Shown: positions 1-8,584, counted from the stretch's first letter. The stretch is 64,000 bases of DNA from Paracidovorax cattleyae (GCF_900104515.1 NZ_FNJL01000001.1:1-64000); one strand, 5' to 3'. The notes: generated from the sequence alone by a model not told the origin. Made by a program: numbers and translations.

Positions 1-302
1 GCCCGCCCCGAGAGCCCCGCGAACTCCCGGTACAGCGGGCGTTCGTGCAGTTCCTCCTCCATGGCCGGGTCGCTCAGGTTCCACCACAGTTGCAGGCAGT
101 GGATGCGCAGCATCGTCTCCACGGCGAACGGCGGGCGTCCACCCAGTGCCTGGTGCGCTCCGCGCGCATGCGGCTGGATCAGTGCCACCAGCGCCGCCCA
201 CGGCACCACCCGGTTCATCTCTTCAAGGAAGATCTCCTTGCGGGTCTTCTTGGGCAGGGGATCGAACCCCAGCATCTGCTGCTCTTGCGTCATGCCCGCC
301 AT
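1..302 (-). CDS. IS5 family transposase, N-terminal part (partial)
   Basis: DDE transposase that moves the element by cutting and joining its ends. Only the first 100 residues are in the window. They include the DUF772-type N-terminal domain of IS5 transposases: a KKTRKEIFLEEM segment, then GGRPPFAVETMLRIHCLQ and LWWNLSDPAMEEELHE, which match the conserved N-terminal blocks of the E. coli IS5 enzyme as I remember them. The DDE catalytic residues would lie beyond the left edge. The start is set at the ATG at 302; a second ATG at 293 is possible. The gene ends at the window edge rather than at a stop codon, so nothing suggests it is broken here. Confidence 0.85.
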   Translation of the reverse strand, partial: MAGMTQEQQMLGFDPLPKKTRKEIFLEEMNRVVPWAALVALIQPHARGAHQALGGRPPFAVETMLRIHCLQLWWNLSDPAMEEELHERPLYREFAGLSGR

Positions 303-357
303 CTTGCCTGCTGCTCACTGCACCCGCCAGTCCGTGATGGGGTTTTGCAGACCTTCC
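1..357 (-). mobile_element. IS5-family insertion sequence, end only (cut by window edge)
   Basis: The stretch carries the N-terminal part of an IS5-type transposase reading leftwards, followed by a short non-coding end. The outermost bases read, on the minus strand, GGAAGGTCTGCAAAACCCC, which has the GGAAGG start of IS5-subgroup terminal repeats. The four bases just outside (358-361, TTAG) fit the YTAR target that IS5 elements duplicate. The other end lies beyond the window, so completeness and the matching target copy cannot be checked. Confidence 0.8.
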
Positions 358-361
358 TTAG
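358..361. repeat. Probable IS5 target-site duplication, one copy (TTAG)
   Basis: TTAG directly abuts the GGAAGG terminus of the IS5 element and matches the YTAR target preference of this family. The partner copy should lie at the other end of the element, outside the window. Confidence 0.5.
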
Positions 362-587
362 GATGACTGCTACCGTTCGCAACAGGTCCCGCCACTGACA
401 GCTATCCACCAAAAAGCCGCCGCGCGCAACTTACTCATTAAAGGGCGCATGCGTTGCATAGCGGTATGTCGTACCGCGCAAGCAGCGTGCAACGAAATCA
501 CCTGGTCAAACAACGGCAGCAACGCGGCCATTTCAAAACTGCATAACGACCAGCGCTCAACACACAGCGCCGTGCCATGTTCCGCTC

Positions 588-1766
588 TCAAACTGCCAAC
601 GCCCGCATCTCCGCAATCAGGTCCGATTTCCCCTCAAACCCAATCCCCGGCAACGCCGGCAGCGTCACATACCCGTTCTCCACCTTCACCCCGTCCGGGA
701 ACCCGCCATACGGCTGGAACAAATCCGGATAGCTCTCGTTGCCGCCCAGGCCCAGGCCGGCGGCGATGGCGAGGGACATCTGGTGGCCGCCGTGGGGAAT
801 GCAGCGGCTGGGGGACCAGCCGTTGTCTTTCAGCATGTCGAGCGTGCGCAGGTACTCGACGAGGCCGTAGCTGAGGGCGCAGTCGAACTGCAGCCAGTCG
901 CGGTCGGGGCGCATGCCGCCGTGGCGGATGAGGTTGCGAGCGTCCTGCATGGAAAACAGGTTTTCGCCCGTGGCCAGGGGGCCCTGATACACCTCGCCGA
1001 GTTGGGCCTGCAGTTCGTAGTCGAGCGGGTCGCCGGCTTCTTCGTACCAGAACAGGGGGTATTGCGAGAGGGCCTTGCCGTAGTCGATGGCGGTTTGCAG
1101 GTCGAAGCGGCCGTTGGCGTCCACGGCGAGCTGCTGGCCGGGGCCGAGGATTTTCAGGACGGATTCGATGCGTTCGCAGTCGTCGGCCAGCGTGGCGCCG
1201 CCGATCTTCATCTTGACGACGGAGTAGCCGCGCGCGAGGTAGCTCTCCATCTCTTGCTTCAGGCCGTCCAGGCCCTTGCCGGGGTAGTAGTAGCCGCCGG
1301 CCGCGTAGACGAACACGCGCGGGTTGGCGGGCGTGCCGTTGCCGTAGCGTTCGGCGAGCAGCTGGTAGAGGGGTTTGTTGGCTATCTTTGCCACGGCGTC
1401 CCACACGGCCATGTCGATGGTGCCGACGGCGACGGAGCGTTCGCCGTGGCCGCCGGGTTTTTCGTTGGTCATCATGCGCGCCCAGACCTTGTGGGGGCAC
1501 AGGTTGTCGCCGGTGTCATCGACCAGGGAGGCGGGGTCGGCCTCCAGCACGCGCGGGATGAAGCGGTCGCGCATGAGCGCGCCCTGGCCGTAGCGGCCGT
1601 TGGAGTTGAAGCCGTAGCCGATCACGGGTTGGCCGTCGCGGATGACGTCGGTGACGACGGCGACGAGGCTCAGCGTCATCTTCGAGAAGTCGATATAGGC
1701 GTTGCGGATGTCCGACTTGATGGGGCGCGTGGATTCGAGGATGTCGACGATTCGCATGGTGGTCAA
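588..1766 (-). CDS. tarD: D(-)-tartrate dehydratase (enolase superfamily)
   Basis: Dehydrates D-tartrate to oxaloacetate in the cytoplasm. The 392-residue protein is full length and closely resembles the Bradyrhizobium tartrate dehydratase of the mandelate racemase group (remembered sequence). The catalytic set is visible: KMK with K187, metal ligands D216, E242 and E268, and H325 in the CIPHGGHQ block; each is three residues later than in the Bradyrhizobium enzyme. The N-terminal capping domain covers about residues 1-130 and the barrel the rest. It is the last gene of a minus-strand cluster with an SDR, a Bug receptor and a DHDPS-like enzyme, divergent from a LysR regulator, which fits catabolism of tartrate or a related sugar diacid. 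The exact substrate is inferred from similarity. Confidence 0.88.
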   Translation of the reverse strand: MTTMRIVDILESTRPIKSDIRNAYIDFSKMTLSLVAVVTDVIRDGQPVIGYGFNSNGRYGQGALMRDRFIPRVLEADPASLVDDTGDNLCPHKVWARMMTNEKPGGHGERSVAVGTIDMAVWDAVAKIANKPLYQLLAERYGNGTPANPRVFVYAAGGYYYPGKGLDGLKQEMESYLARGYSVVKMKIGGATLADDCERIESVLKILGPGQQLAVDANGRFDLQTAIDYGKALSQYPLFWYEEAGDPLDYELQAQLGEVYQGPLATGENLFSMQDARNLIRHGGMRPDRDWLQFDCALSYGLVEYLRTLDMLKDNGWSPSRCIPHGGHQMSLAIAAGLGLGGNESYPDLFQPYGGFPDGVKVENGYVTLPALPGIGFEGKSDLIAEMRALAV

Positions 1767-1815
1767 AGGCGCGGGCCGTGAGGGATGGAAGGGAGTGGAA
1801 TGCGAAGAAAGCGGT

Positions 1816-2679
1816 TCAGCGGGCGAGCGAGGAGCCGCCGCAGATGGCGATGTCCTGCCCGGTGATGGCGGCGGCCGCGGGCGAGAGCAGGTAGCCCGTG
1901 AGCGCGGCGATTTCCGCGGGTTCGATGAGGCGGCCGATGGGTGGCAGGCGCGGCGCGCTGCCGGCGCGGGCCGGGTCGGCGAGCATGCCGGTGGCGGTGG
2001 CGGCGGGCGAGACGACGTTCAGGGTAACGCCCTGCCCCGCCACTTCTGCCGCCCAGCTGCGCGCGAGCGCGATGAGCGCGGCCTTGGTGGCGGCGTACTG
2101 GCCGCGGCCCGGCATGCCCTGGGCCACGCGGCTGCCGATGAAGACCACGCGGCCCCGCCCGCGCGCGGCCATGGCGGGCACGAGGGCGTCGGCCAGCCGC
2201 GTGGCGGCATCGACGTGCAGGCGCCACATGAGTTCGCCGCCGGCATGGTCGAGCTGGCCGAGCGGGCCGACGCGCAGTACGCCTGCGGCGTGGATGAGGG
2301 CATCGGGGGCATAGGGGGCCTGGGGTGCGGGCGACGGGTCCGGCGCGTGGGAGCTGGCGTGGCCCGATGCGTTCGGCGCCGTGGTGTCGCGCGGCCCCGA
2401 CCCCAGCAGCGCCGCTGCGGCGCGGGCGATGACCTCGCCGTCGGCCAGGTCCACCAACAGGTGCACGAACGCCGGGTGCGCGATGGCGGGCGGTGCCACG
2501 TCGAGCCCCGTCACGCGCCAGCCGGTGGCCAGCAGGGATTCGGCGATCGCGCGGCCGATGCCGCTGCTGCTGCCGGTGACGGCGGCGTGCGGTGCGGGGC
2601 CTCCTGCGTACGCCACCGAAGCGGGCGCGGAGGCGGAAACGGAAGCGGACGCTGCGGCGGCGATGGCGTCACTCGGCAC
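1816..2679 (-). CDS. SDR family oxidoreductase
   Basis: NAD(P)-dependent short-chain dehydrogenase/reductase of 287 residues. The nucleotide-binding motif TGSSSGIG is at residues 35-42 and the active-site YAATK follows the GSR serine segment, so the Ser-Tyr-Lys set is present. The usual NNAG motif reads IHAAG, as in relatives of EntA-type enzymes. An unusual Ala/Pro/His-rich stretch lies before it. The GTG start at 2679 overlaps the end of the upstream receptor gene by 11 bases and has GAGGG eight bases upstream, so the two are translationally coupled. The substrate is unknown; the cluster suggests oxidation of a hydroxy-acid or sugar-acid intermediate. Confidence 0.8.
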   Translation of the reverse strand: MPSDAIAAAASASVSASAPASVAYAGGPAPHAAVTGSSSGIGRAIAESLLATGWRVTGLDVAPPAIAHPAFVHLLVDLADGEVIARAAAALLGSGPRDTTAPNASGHASSHAPDPSPAPQAPYAPDALIHAAGVLRVGPLGQLDHAGGELMWRLHVDAATRLADALVPAMAARGRGRVVFIGSRVAQGMPGRGQYAATKAALIALARSWAAEVAGQGVTLNVVSPAATATGMLADPARAGSAPRLPPIGRLIEPAEIAALTGYLLSPAAAAITGQDIAICGGSSLAR

Positions 2680-3637
2680 GGATGCGGCCCTCGGTCACGA
2701 TCTTCTGGGAGCGCTCCATGTCCTCGCGCTGGAACTTGGCGAAATCTTCCGCGCTGCCGGGCGTGACGAGCAGGCCCTGCTCCCTGAGCTTGGGGCCGAT
2801 CTCGGCGAGGGCCTTGTTCACTTCGGCGTTGAGGCGCTGCACGAGCGCGGGCGGCGTCTTGGCCGGGGCCCAGAGGCCGTACCAGCTGTAGAACTCGTAG
2901 CCGGGGATGGTTTCGGCCACGGTGGGCACGTCCGGCAGGCTGGGCACGCGCTGGGCCGAGGTGACGGCCACCACGCGCAGCATGCCGCTCTTGTGGTACT
3001 GGAGCGAGCCGAGGATCGGATCGATGAAGCCGTCGATCTGCCCGCCGATCAGGTCCTGGAAGGCCGGCGCCGTGCCCTTGTAGGGAACGATCAGGTAGTC
3101 GATCCTGCCGGCGCGCTTGAGCAGTTCGGTGGAGAGGTGGCCGGCGGAGCCGATGGAGCCGACGGCGAAGGTCATCTTGCCGGGGCGCGCCTGGGCGTAG
3201 GCGATCAGGCTCTTGATGTCGGTGATGGGCAGGTCCTTGTTGATCGCGACCGAGAGCGGCGCCTTCGCGACCAGAGCCACGGGGATGAAATCCTGCGTGA
3301 CGTTGTAGGGCACGGACTTGAGCGTCATCGGCGCCGTGGTGTGCGTGGAGGCGCTGAACAGCAGCGTGTAGCCGTCGGCCGCCGCCTTGGCGACGGTGTC
3401 GCCGCCGATCACGCCGCTGCCGCCGGGCTTGTTGTCCACCACGAAGGACTGGCCCATCTGCTCGCCGAGCTTCTGCGCGAGCATGCGGCCGACGGCGTCG
3501 AGCGTGCCGCCCGGCGGGAAGGGAATGACCATCCGCACGGGCTTGTTCGGATAGGTCTGCGGCTGTGCCACGGCGCCGGCCGCCGCCGCGAGGGCAGCGG
3601 CAGCCAGGGCGGCGCGCAGGAAATGGTTGCGTTGCAT
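2669..3637 (-). CDS. Bug/TctC family periplasmic solute receptor
   Basis: Extracytoplasmic binding protein of the tripartite tricarboxylate (Bug) group, about 322 residues. It opens with a Sec signal peptide (MQRNHFLRAALAAAALAAAA, cleavage near AVAQ), then the family block KPVRMVIPFPPGGTLDAVGR and later PGGSGVIGGD. The reading frame stays open upstream, but that part would run into the neighbouring gene; the ATG at 3637 has GGAGACAAG just upstream and opens the signal peptide, so it is chosen. No TctA/TctB membrane partners are encoded nearby, as is usual for the expanded Bug family. It probably captures the acid that the cluster degrades. Confidence 0.87.
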   Translation of the reverse strand: MQRNHFLRAALAAAALAAAAGAVAQPQTYPNKPVRMVIPFPPGGTLDAVGRMLAQKLGEQMGQSFVVDNKPGGSGVIGGDTVAKAAADGYTLLFSASTHTTAPMTLKSVPYNVTQDFIPVALVAKAPLSVAINKDLPITDIKSLIAYAQARPGKMTFAVGSIGSAGHLSTELLKRAGRIDYLIVPYKGTAPAFQDLIGGQIDGFIDPILGSLQYHKSGMLRVVAVTSAQRVPSLPDVPTVAETIPGYEFYSWYGLWAPAKTPPALVQRLNAEVNKALAEIGPKLREQGLLVTPGSAEDFAKFQREDMERSQKIVTEGRIRAE

Positions 3638-3731
3638 GGTGTCTTGTCTCCGTCGTTGTTTCTTGTGAGGCCACCCGGGCGCAGGGGACTCAAAATCCCC
3701 CGCTTTTTTCTGGTTCTGGAAGTGCGGCCGC

Positions 3732-4670
3732 TCAGCGCTGGAGCAGGCCGGCCTGCTTGACGGCAGCGCGCAGGGCTTCCATTTCCTTCGCGCTCGGCGC
3801 TTCGGTGGGCGGGCGCACGGTGGCATCGTCGATCACGCCGGCCAGGTACATGCCGCCCTTCATGCGGGCATGGGCCTCGCCCGTGGGCTCGCCGCCGCCA
3901 TAGACGGCGTCCTTGAGCGGGGTGATGACGGCCTGCACTTCCATGGCCTTTTTCAAATCACCCGCCTTGACGGCGTTCCACAGGTCGATGATGAGCTGCG
4001 GGATGAAGGTGGCGAAGCCGACCAGCGCGCCATCGACGCCCTGCACCATGGAGGCGAGCAGGTATTCGTCGTGGCAGGTGAGGATGGCCTTGGAGGCATC
4101 GGCCTCGCGGATGGCCTGGATGTCGCGGGCGTATTTGTTCATGTCGCGCTGGCCCACCTTGAACGCCTGCAGATAGGGCAGCTTCGCGAGGTCGGCGAGC
4201 AGTTGCGACGAGTAGGAGGCGCGCGTCCAGGCGGGATAGACGTGGCAGACGAGGTCGGCCTCCGGCGCGGCCTGGTGGATGGCCTCGAAGTACTGCAGCG
4301 CATGGCCGGAGGTGAAGCCGAAGCGCAGCCAGTGGTGCGGGGGCATCACGTCGAGCGCGACGGCGCCGGCCGCCACGGCGGCGCGGGCATGGTCGGCGGC
4401 GTCCTTCAGGCCTTCGCAGACGATGGAGGAGATGACAGGGCAGCGGCCCTGGAGCTCGTCGGCGACGATGCGGGTGACTTCGGCGCGCTCGGCCGGGGTG
4501 AGGGAAAACACTTCGCCCGTGTGGCCGTTGGTCATGATGGCGACCACGCCGTCGTGGCCGGCCAGCCAGGAGGCGAGCTTGCGCAGGGCGGGCTCGTCGA
4601 TGCGGTGGTCGGGCGTGAAGGGGCACGAAATGGCGGGGATGATGCCGCGATAATTCGCGATGGAAGGCAT
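3732..4670 (-). CDS. Dihydrodipicolinate synthase family aldolase/dehydratase
   Basis: Class I Schiff-base enzyme of the DapA/NAL superfamily, 312 residues, TIM barrel. The Schiff-base lysine is K171 in AFKVGQRD, the catalytic tyrosine is Y145 in CHVYPAW, and the pyruvate-binding GTTGE equivalent reads NGHTGE at 48-53. The start is the ATG at 4670, after GGAGACAG; the frame is open further upstream but that part has no family similarity. Members outside lysine synthesis include keto-deoxy sugar acid dehydratases and hydroxy-oxo-acid aldolases. As first gene of the tartrate-dehydratase cluster it is more likely catabolic than a lysine-pathway DapA. The precise reaction cannot be read from sequence. 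Confidence 0.83.
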   Translation of the reverse strand: MPSIANYRGIIPAISCPFTPDHRIDEPALRKLASWLAGHDGVVAIMTNGHTGEVFSLTPAERAEVTRIVADELQGRCPVISSIVCEGLKDAADHARAAVAAGAVALDVMPPHHWLRFGFTSGHALQYFEAIHQAAPEADLVCHVYPAWTRASYSSQLLADLAKLPYLQAFKVGQRDMNKYARDIQAIREADASKAILTCHDEYLLASMVQGVDGALVGFATFIPQLIIDLWNAVKAGDLKKAMEVQAVITPLKDAVYGGGEPTGEAHARMKGGMYLAGVIDDATVRPPTEAPSAKEMEALRAAVKQAGLLQR

Positions 4671-4824
4671 GTGGGCTGTCTCCGTGGTTCCGGGATGGTC
4701 CCGTTGTGGGATCGTTGGGTGGAAAGAAGGGGAACGCAGCGGATGATTCCCGCCCCGCCCGCGGCCGTCCAATACCCGAATCGCATACAACTATCCGCGC
4801 GTGCCGCCACGCGCCAGGAGACCC

Positions 4825-5805
4825 ATGGGCCCCGGCAACCGACCGCTGGATCTGGAGTGGCTGGAGGATTTCCTCGCCCTCGCCGAGAGCGGCAATTTCT
4901 CGCGCGCAGCCGAGGCCCGCGCCATCGCGCAGCCTGCCTTCAGCCGCCATATCCGCGCGCTGGAGGAGTGGGTGGGCGCCGAGCTGTTCGACCGCAGCGC
5001 GCACCCGGCCACCCTCACGGCGGCGGGCCAGCGCTTCCAGCCGCTGCTGGAAGACGTGCTCGCGCGGCTGGAGGCGGCGCGCATCAAGGCCTGCGCGGCG
5101 CAGGCCCAGGCGGCGGCCAGCCTGCGCTTCGCGGCGACGCACGTGCTGTCGCTCACGTTCTTTCCGCGCTGGCTCGGGGGCCTGGAGTCGCAGCTGCGGC
5201 TGGGGCCGATCCAGACGATTTCCGACAGCTACCAGGCCTGCGAGGACCTGGCCATGCAGCGGCGCGTGCAATTCGTGCTGTGCCATGGCCATGCGGCCGT
5301 GCCGGGGCGGCTGGACGAGGCCGGCTACCCGGCGGCGCGCCTGGCGGACGACGTGCTGCAGCCCGTGTCGGCGCCGCAGGGGGACGGCACGCCGCTGCAT
5401 GCCATCGCGGGCCCGGACGCTGCCGGCGGAGCGCGGCCGCCGCTGCCGGTGCTGGCGTACAGCGACGCCTCGGGCCTGGGGCGGATCATGCGCGCGCTGC
5501 GCAAGGGAGTGTTCGACGCGGGAGGCGCGGCCGGCATGCCCGGCGAAGTGGAGGTGGTGTTCACCGCCCACCATGCGGCGCTGCTCAAAACGATGGCGCT
5601 CGAAGGCCGCGGGATGGCCTGGCTGCCACGCAGCCTGATCGCGGAGGAATTGCGCACGGGTGCGCTGGTGCCCGCCGGGCCGGACGGCTGGAACGTGCCG
5701 GTGGAGATCCGCCTGTACCGTCAGCGCACGGAGATGTCGGACGCGGCGGAGACGCTCTGGCGCCTCGCCGCGGCCAGGCAGGCTACGGGCATCGCCCTGC
5801 CCTGA
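4825..5805 (+). CDS. LysR family transcriptional regulator of the tartrate-type cluster
   Basis: LysR-type activator/repressor of 326 residues: winged helix-turn-helix near residues 8-68 (LDLEWLEDFLALAESGNFSR and onward) and a C-terminal effector-binding domain. Start chosen at ATG 4825 because AGGAG lies five bases upstream at 4816-4820; a GTG at 4801 is in frame but lacks this. It is divergent from the DHDPS-like gene with 154 bases between, the standard arrangement for a LysR regulator controlling its neighbour. The effector is likely the acid or an intermediate of the pathway (inference). Confidence 0.87.
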   Translation: MGPGNRPLDLEWLEDFLALAESGNFSRAAEARAIAQPAFSRHIRALEEWVGAELFDRSAHPATLTAAGQRFQPLLEDVLARLEAARIKACAAQAQAAASLRFAATHVLSLTFFPRWLGGLESQLRLGPIQTISDSYQACEDLAMQRRVQFVLCHGHAAVPGRLDEAGYPAARLADDVLQPVSAPQGDGTPLHAIAGPDAAGGARPPLPVLAYSDASGLGRIMRALRKGVFDAGGAAGMPGEVEVVFTAHHAALLKTMALEGRGMAWLPRSLIAEELRTGALVPAGPDGWNVPVEIRLYRQRTEMSDAAETLWRLAAARQATGIALP

Positions 5806-5830
5806 CGCGCCGCCGGCCGGCGGCGGATGG

Positions 5831-6280
5831 TCAGTCCTTGTGGAAGCGCGTGCCCTGGCCGATGGTGCAGCGGTAGGCCACGGACGGCGTGCGCAGGTCG
5901 TAGCCCGGCAGGTTGAACATCCAGGTGGTGAAGTCCACGGACTGGTCCGGGCGCACCTGGTAGCGCATGAACTGGACGATGGGCTGGCCGTCGCCGGCCA
6001 CGGTGAAGTGCGAATCGCTGAAGGAGACGGTGCCGTCCTGCACGATGCGGTAGGCATCGATGCGGCGGCCGCCGCGCGTCTGCGAGGGCGAGGCATTGCC
6101 CTGGGGCACGCACTGGGAGAGATCGATGGCGACGGAGACGCTCTCGCCCTGGTCCAGCGCCTGCTGGATGGCGGCATGGGTGGGAAGGACGTCGCCGGCA
6201 TGGGCGGCGGGGGTGGCGGCCAGCCAGAGGGCGGGCGCGAGCAGCAGGCAGTAGGTGCGGTAGGGCAGCAGTCGGACCAT
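5831..6280 (-). CDS. VirK-like secreted protein
   Basis: 149-residue exported protein. The signal peptide is clear: MVRLLPYRTYCLLLAPALWL followed by AATPAAHA and cleavage before GD. The mature part contains the VirK-family pattern: an early LDQGESVSVAIDLSQC segment, GGRRIDAYRI, and a single late cysteine in AYRCTIG, giving two cysteines that could pair in the periplasm. VirK proteins are known from plant-associated bacteria, often co-regulated with virulence genes, but their biochemical role is not established. It converges on the LysR gene; the short gap holds the palindrome CCGCCGGCCGGCGG at 5810-5823, which has no T-run. Family assignment is from memory of the VirK pattern. Confidence 0.7.
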   Translation of the reverse strand: MVRLLPYRTYCLLLAPALWLAATPAAHAGDVLPTHAAIQQALDQGESVSVAIDLSQCVPQGNASPSQTRGGRRIDAYRIVQDGTVSFSDSHFTVAGDGQPIVQFMRYQVRPDQSVDFTTWMFNLPGYDLRTPSVAYRCTIGQGTRFHKD

Positions 6281-6567
6281 GGGTGCGAACCTTTCGATGC
6301 AGGGTGGTGGAAGGCAAAAGCGCGCCCATGGTAGGCAACTGTCGCGGCCGTGACACCCCCACCCGTGACAGCGGCCACGGTGCGTGCGCGCAGGCACGGC
6401 GGCGCTGGCAAAGCACCCCGTGCACGGGCAAACCCTTGCCCCGCAAGGCCTGCGCGCCGATCGGCGCCAGCCAGGCAGCCCCCGCCGGATGGCGCAACAT
6501 TGAGGAACTTCATCCACTGCATTAGCTTTCAGCGGGACGCCAGCCAGGCCGCTTCGATAATCCCGTG

Positions 6568-7486
6568 ATGGAAAAAAGACACCGCGCCACCGGCATCGGG
6601 CTGGTCGCCATCGTTCTGTGGGCCTCGATCGTGGGCCTGATCCGCGGCGTGAGCGAGGGGCTGGGGGCGGCGGGCGGCGGGCGGCGCGGCGATGATCTAC
6701 AGCGCCGCCGCCGCGCTGCTGTGGGCGACGGTGGGTTTCACGCCGCTGCGCGCGTTCCCGCGCAGCTACCTGGCATGGGGCAGCGTGCTGTTCGTGGGCT
6801 ACGAGCTGTGCCTGGCACTGTCCATCGGCCAGGCGCGCAGCCGCCAGCAGGCGATCGAGGTGGGCATGGTGAACTACCTCTGGCCGACCTTCACCATGCT
6901 CGCCGCGATCGCATTCAACGGCCAGCGTGCCAGCTGGCTGGTGGTGTCGGGGCTGGCCGTGTCGCTGGCGGGCATCTGCATGGTGCTGGGCGGCGGCAAT
7001 GGCGTGAGCCTGTCCGGCATGGCCGCCAACATCCAGGACAACCCGCTGAGCTACCGCCTGGCCTTCGCGGGGGCCGTGGTCTGGGCCGCCTACTGCACGG
7101 TGACGGCGCGCCTGGCCCGCGGCACGAACGGGATCACGCTGTTCTTCCTGCTCACGGCGCTGGTGCTGTGGGCCCAGTACCTGGCCCGTGGCGCGCCCGC
7201 GATGCACTGGAGCGTGCCCACGGCGGTGCAGCTGGCGTTCGCGGCGGCGGCGATGGGTTTCGGGTACGCGGCGTGGAACGTCGGCATCCTGCACGGCAAC
7301 GTCACGGTGCTGGCCGGGGCGTCGTATGTCACGCCGGTGCTGTCGGCGGCGCTGGCCGCGCTGCTGCTGCGCGTTCCGCTGTCGGCCGCCTTCTGGGCGG
7401 GCGCCGGCATGGTGTGTGGCGGCGCGATGCTGTGCTGGCTCGCGACCCGCGGCCGGCCGCGGGCGCCCGGGCCGGGGGCCGGCTGA
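6568..7486 (+). pseudogene. yddG: YddG-type aromatic amino acid exporter (DMT superfamily), frameshifted near the 5' end
   Basis: Ten-helix inner-membrane exporter of the EamA/DMT superfamily. Two frames join to give one E. coli YddG-like protein: residues 1-36 from ATG 6568 (MEKRHRATGIGLVAIVLWAS, then GLIRGVSEGLGAAGG) and the rest from 6692 (MIYSAAAALLWATVGF onward, with QAIEVGMVNYLWP and YAAWNVGILHGNVT). The break coincides with two copies of CGGGCGG at 6671-6684. Removing one copy restores GLGAAGGAAMIYS, which aligns without gap to YddG. As the sequence stands, only the ATG at 6692 yields a product (264 residues), and it would lack the first helix. Downstream parts look intact and well conserved, so the lesion is recent, reversible, or an assembly error. 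Confidence 0.85.
6664..6684. repeat. 7-bp tandem repeat (CGGGCGG x2, plus one imperfect copy) within yddG
   Basis: Positions 6671-6677 and 6678-6684 are identical CGGGCGG units, preceded by GGGGCGG at 6664-6670. Because the unit is not a multiple of three, gain or loss of one copy switches the yddG reading frame. Loss of one copy restores the conserved protein. Confidence 0.85.
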
Positions 7487-7516
7487 CGGCCGCGCGCGCG
7501 GCACAGGGCGGACGGA

Positions 7517-8584
7517 TCAGTCCATGGTCAGGTGCGCGTTCTTCACCACCTGTGCCATGCGCGCGGCCTCGCTGCGGAAAAAGGCCGCGGTCTGCTCGGG
7601 CGGGGTGAGCTTGATCTCGTAGCCCTGGGCAACGAGCGCGTCGCGCGCCGCGGGCATGTCCATCGCGGCCTGGAAGCCGCCGTAGAGGCGCGCGATCTCC
7701 ACCTTCGGCAGGCCGGCCGGTCCCACGGGCGCGATCCAGCCGTCGAGCGCGAAGCCCGGCAGGCCCTGCTCCGCGATGGTGGGCACGCCCGGCAGCGTGG
7801 GCACGCGCGCCGCGGTGGTCACGCCCAGCGCCCGCAGCGCACCGGACTGGATGTGCGGCGCCGCGGGAGCGGCCGCCACCACGGCGAGCTGCACCTGGCC
7901 GCCGATCACGTCGTTCATCAGCGGTCCCATGCCCTTGTACGGGATGTGCCTGATGTCCAGCCCGGCCCGGTCCACGAACATGGCCGCGCCCAGGTGCAGG
8001 ATGGTGCCGTTGCCGGAGGAGCCGTAGTTCAGCACGCCGGGTTTCGCCTTCGCATAGGCGATCAGCTCGCGCACGTTCGCGGCCGGCACGGCCGGATGGG
8101 CGACGAGCACGAAGGGGGTCGCGCCCAGGATGGTGATGGGCACGATGTCGGCCAGCGAGTCGAACGGGATGTTCCGGTACACGCTGGGGTTCACCACGTG
8201 GTTGTTGGAGACCACGCCGATGACCGAGCCGTCCTTCGGCGCGCGCACGATCTGCGCGGTGCCGGTGATGCCGCCCGCTCCGGGCAGGTTCTCGATCACC
8301 ACCGGCTGGCCGAGCGCCTTCGCGAGGCTGGCGCTGATGGCGCGGATGGCACCGTCGGCCCCGGAGCCGGCCGAGAGCGGCAGGATGACGCGCAGCGGCC
8401 TGTCCGGATGGCCTTGCGCGCGTGCGGGCCGCAGGCCGCTCCAGGCGGCGGCCAGGGCAGCGGCGCCCCATGCGGCCGCCGCGCGGCGGGTCATTGCGCC
8501 GGCGGGGCCGGCGGCAGGTGCCGCGGGCGCGGCGTCGGGGCGGCAGCGGCTGGGGGCCGCCGTCTGGGGGTGCGGGTTCGGCAT
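7517..8584 (-). CDS. Bug/TctC family periplasmic solute receptor
   Basis: Second tripartite-tricarboxylate-type receptor, about 355 residues. The N-terminus is long; a TRRAAAAWGAAALAAAW segment about 30 residues in resembles a Tat signal (RR followed by an Ala-rich core, cleavage near RPARAQ). Family blocks follow: PLRVILPLSAGSGADGAIR and ENLPGAGGITG. Two ATGs are close together; the one at 8584 is preferred because GGAG sits eight bases upstream, whereas for 8590 the gap is two bases. It is the last gene after a CoA-transferase and an HMG-CoA lyase family enzyme, so it likely binds the acid these activate and cleave. Confidence 0.82.
   Translation of the reverse strand: MPNPHPQTAAPSRCRPDAAPAAPAAGPAGAMTRRAAAAWGAAALAAAWSGLRPARAQGHPDRPLRVILPLSAGSGADGAIRAISASLAKALGQPVVIENLPGAGGITGTAQIVRAPKDGSVIGVVSNNHVVNPSVYRNIPFDSLADIVPITILGATPFVLVAHPAVPAANVRELIAYAKAKPGVLNYGSSGNGTILHLGAAMFVDRAGLDIRHIPYKGMGPLMNDVIGGQVQLAVVAAAPAAPHIQSGALRALGVTTAARVPTLPGVPTIAEQGLPGFALDGWIAPVGPAGLPKVEIARLYGGFQAAMDMPAARDALVAQGYEIKLTPPEQTAAFFRSEAARMAQVVKNAHLTMD

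Noticed and set aside
783-1781. Long open frames opposite tarD and other genes
   Set aside because: GC-rich genes give long stop-free antisense frames; these lack family similarity and overlap well-identified proteins.
5810-5823. Palindrome CCGCCGGCCGGCGG as a terminator
   Set aside because: It has no loop and no T-run; in sequence this rich in G+C such palindromes arise often.
5831-7504. 557-codon minus-strand frame including the VirK-like gene
   Set aside because: Everything upstream of 6280 is antisense to yddG; only the last 149 codons form a signal-peptide protein.
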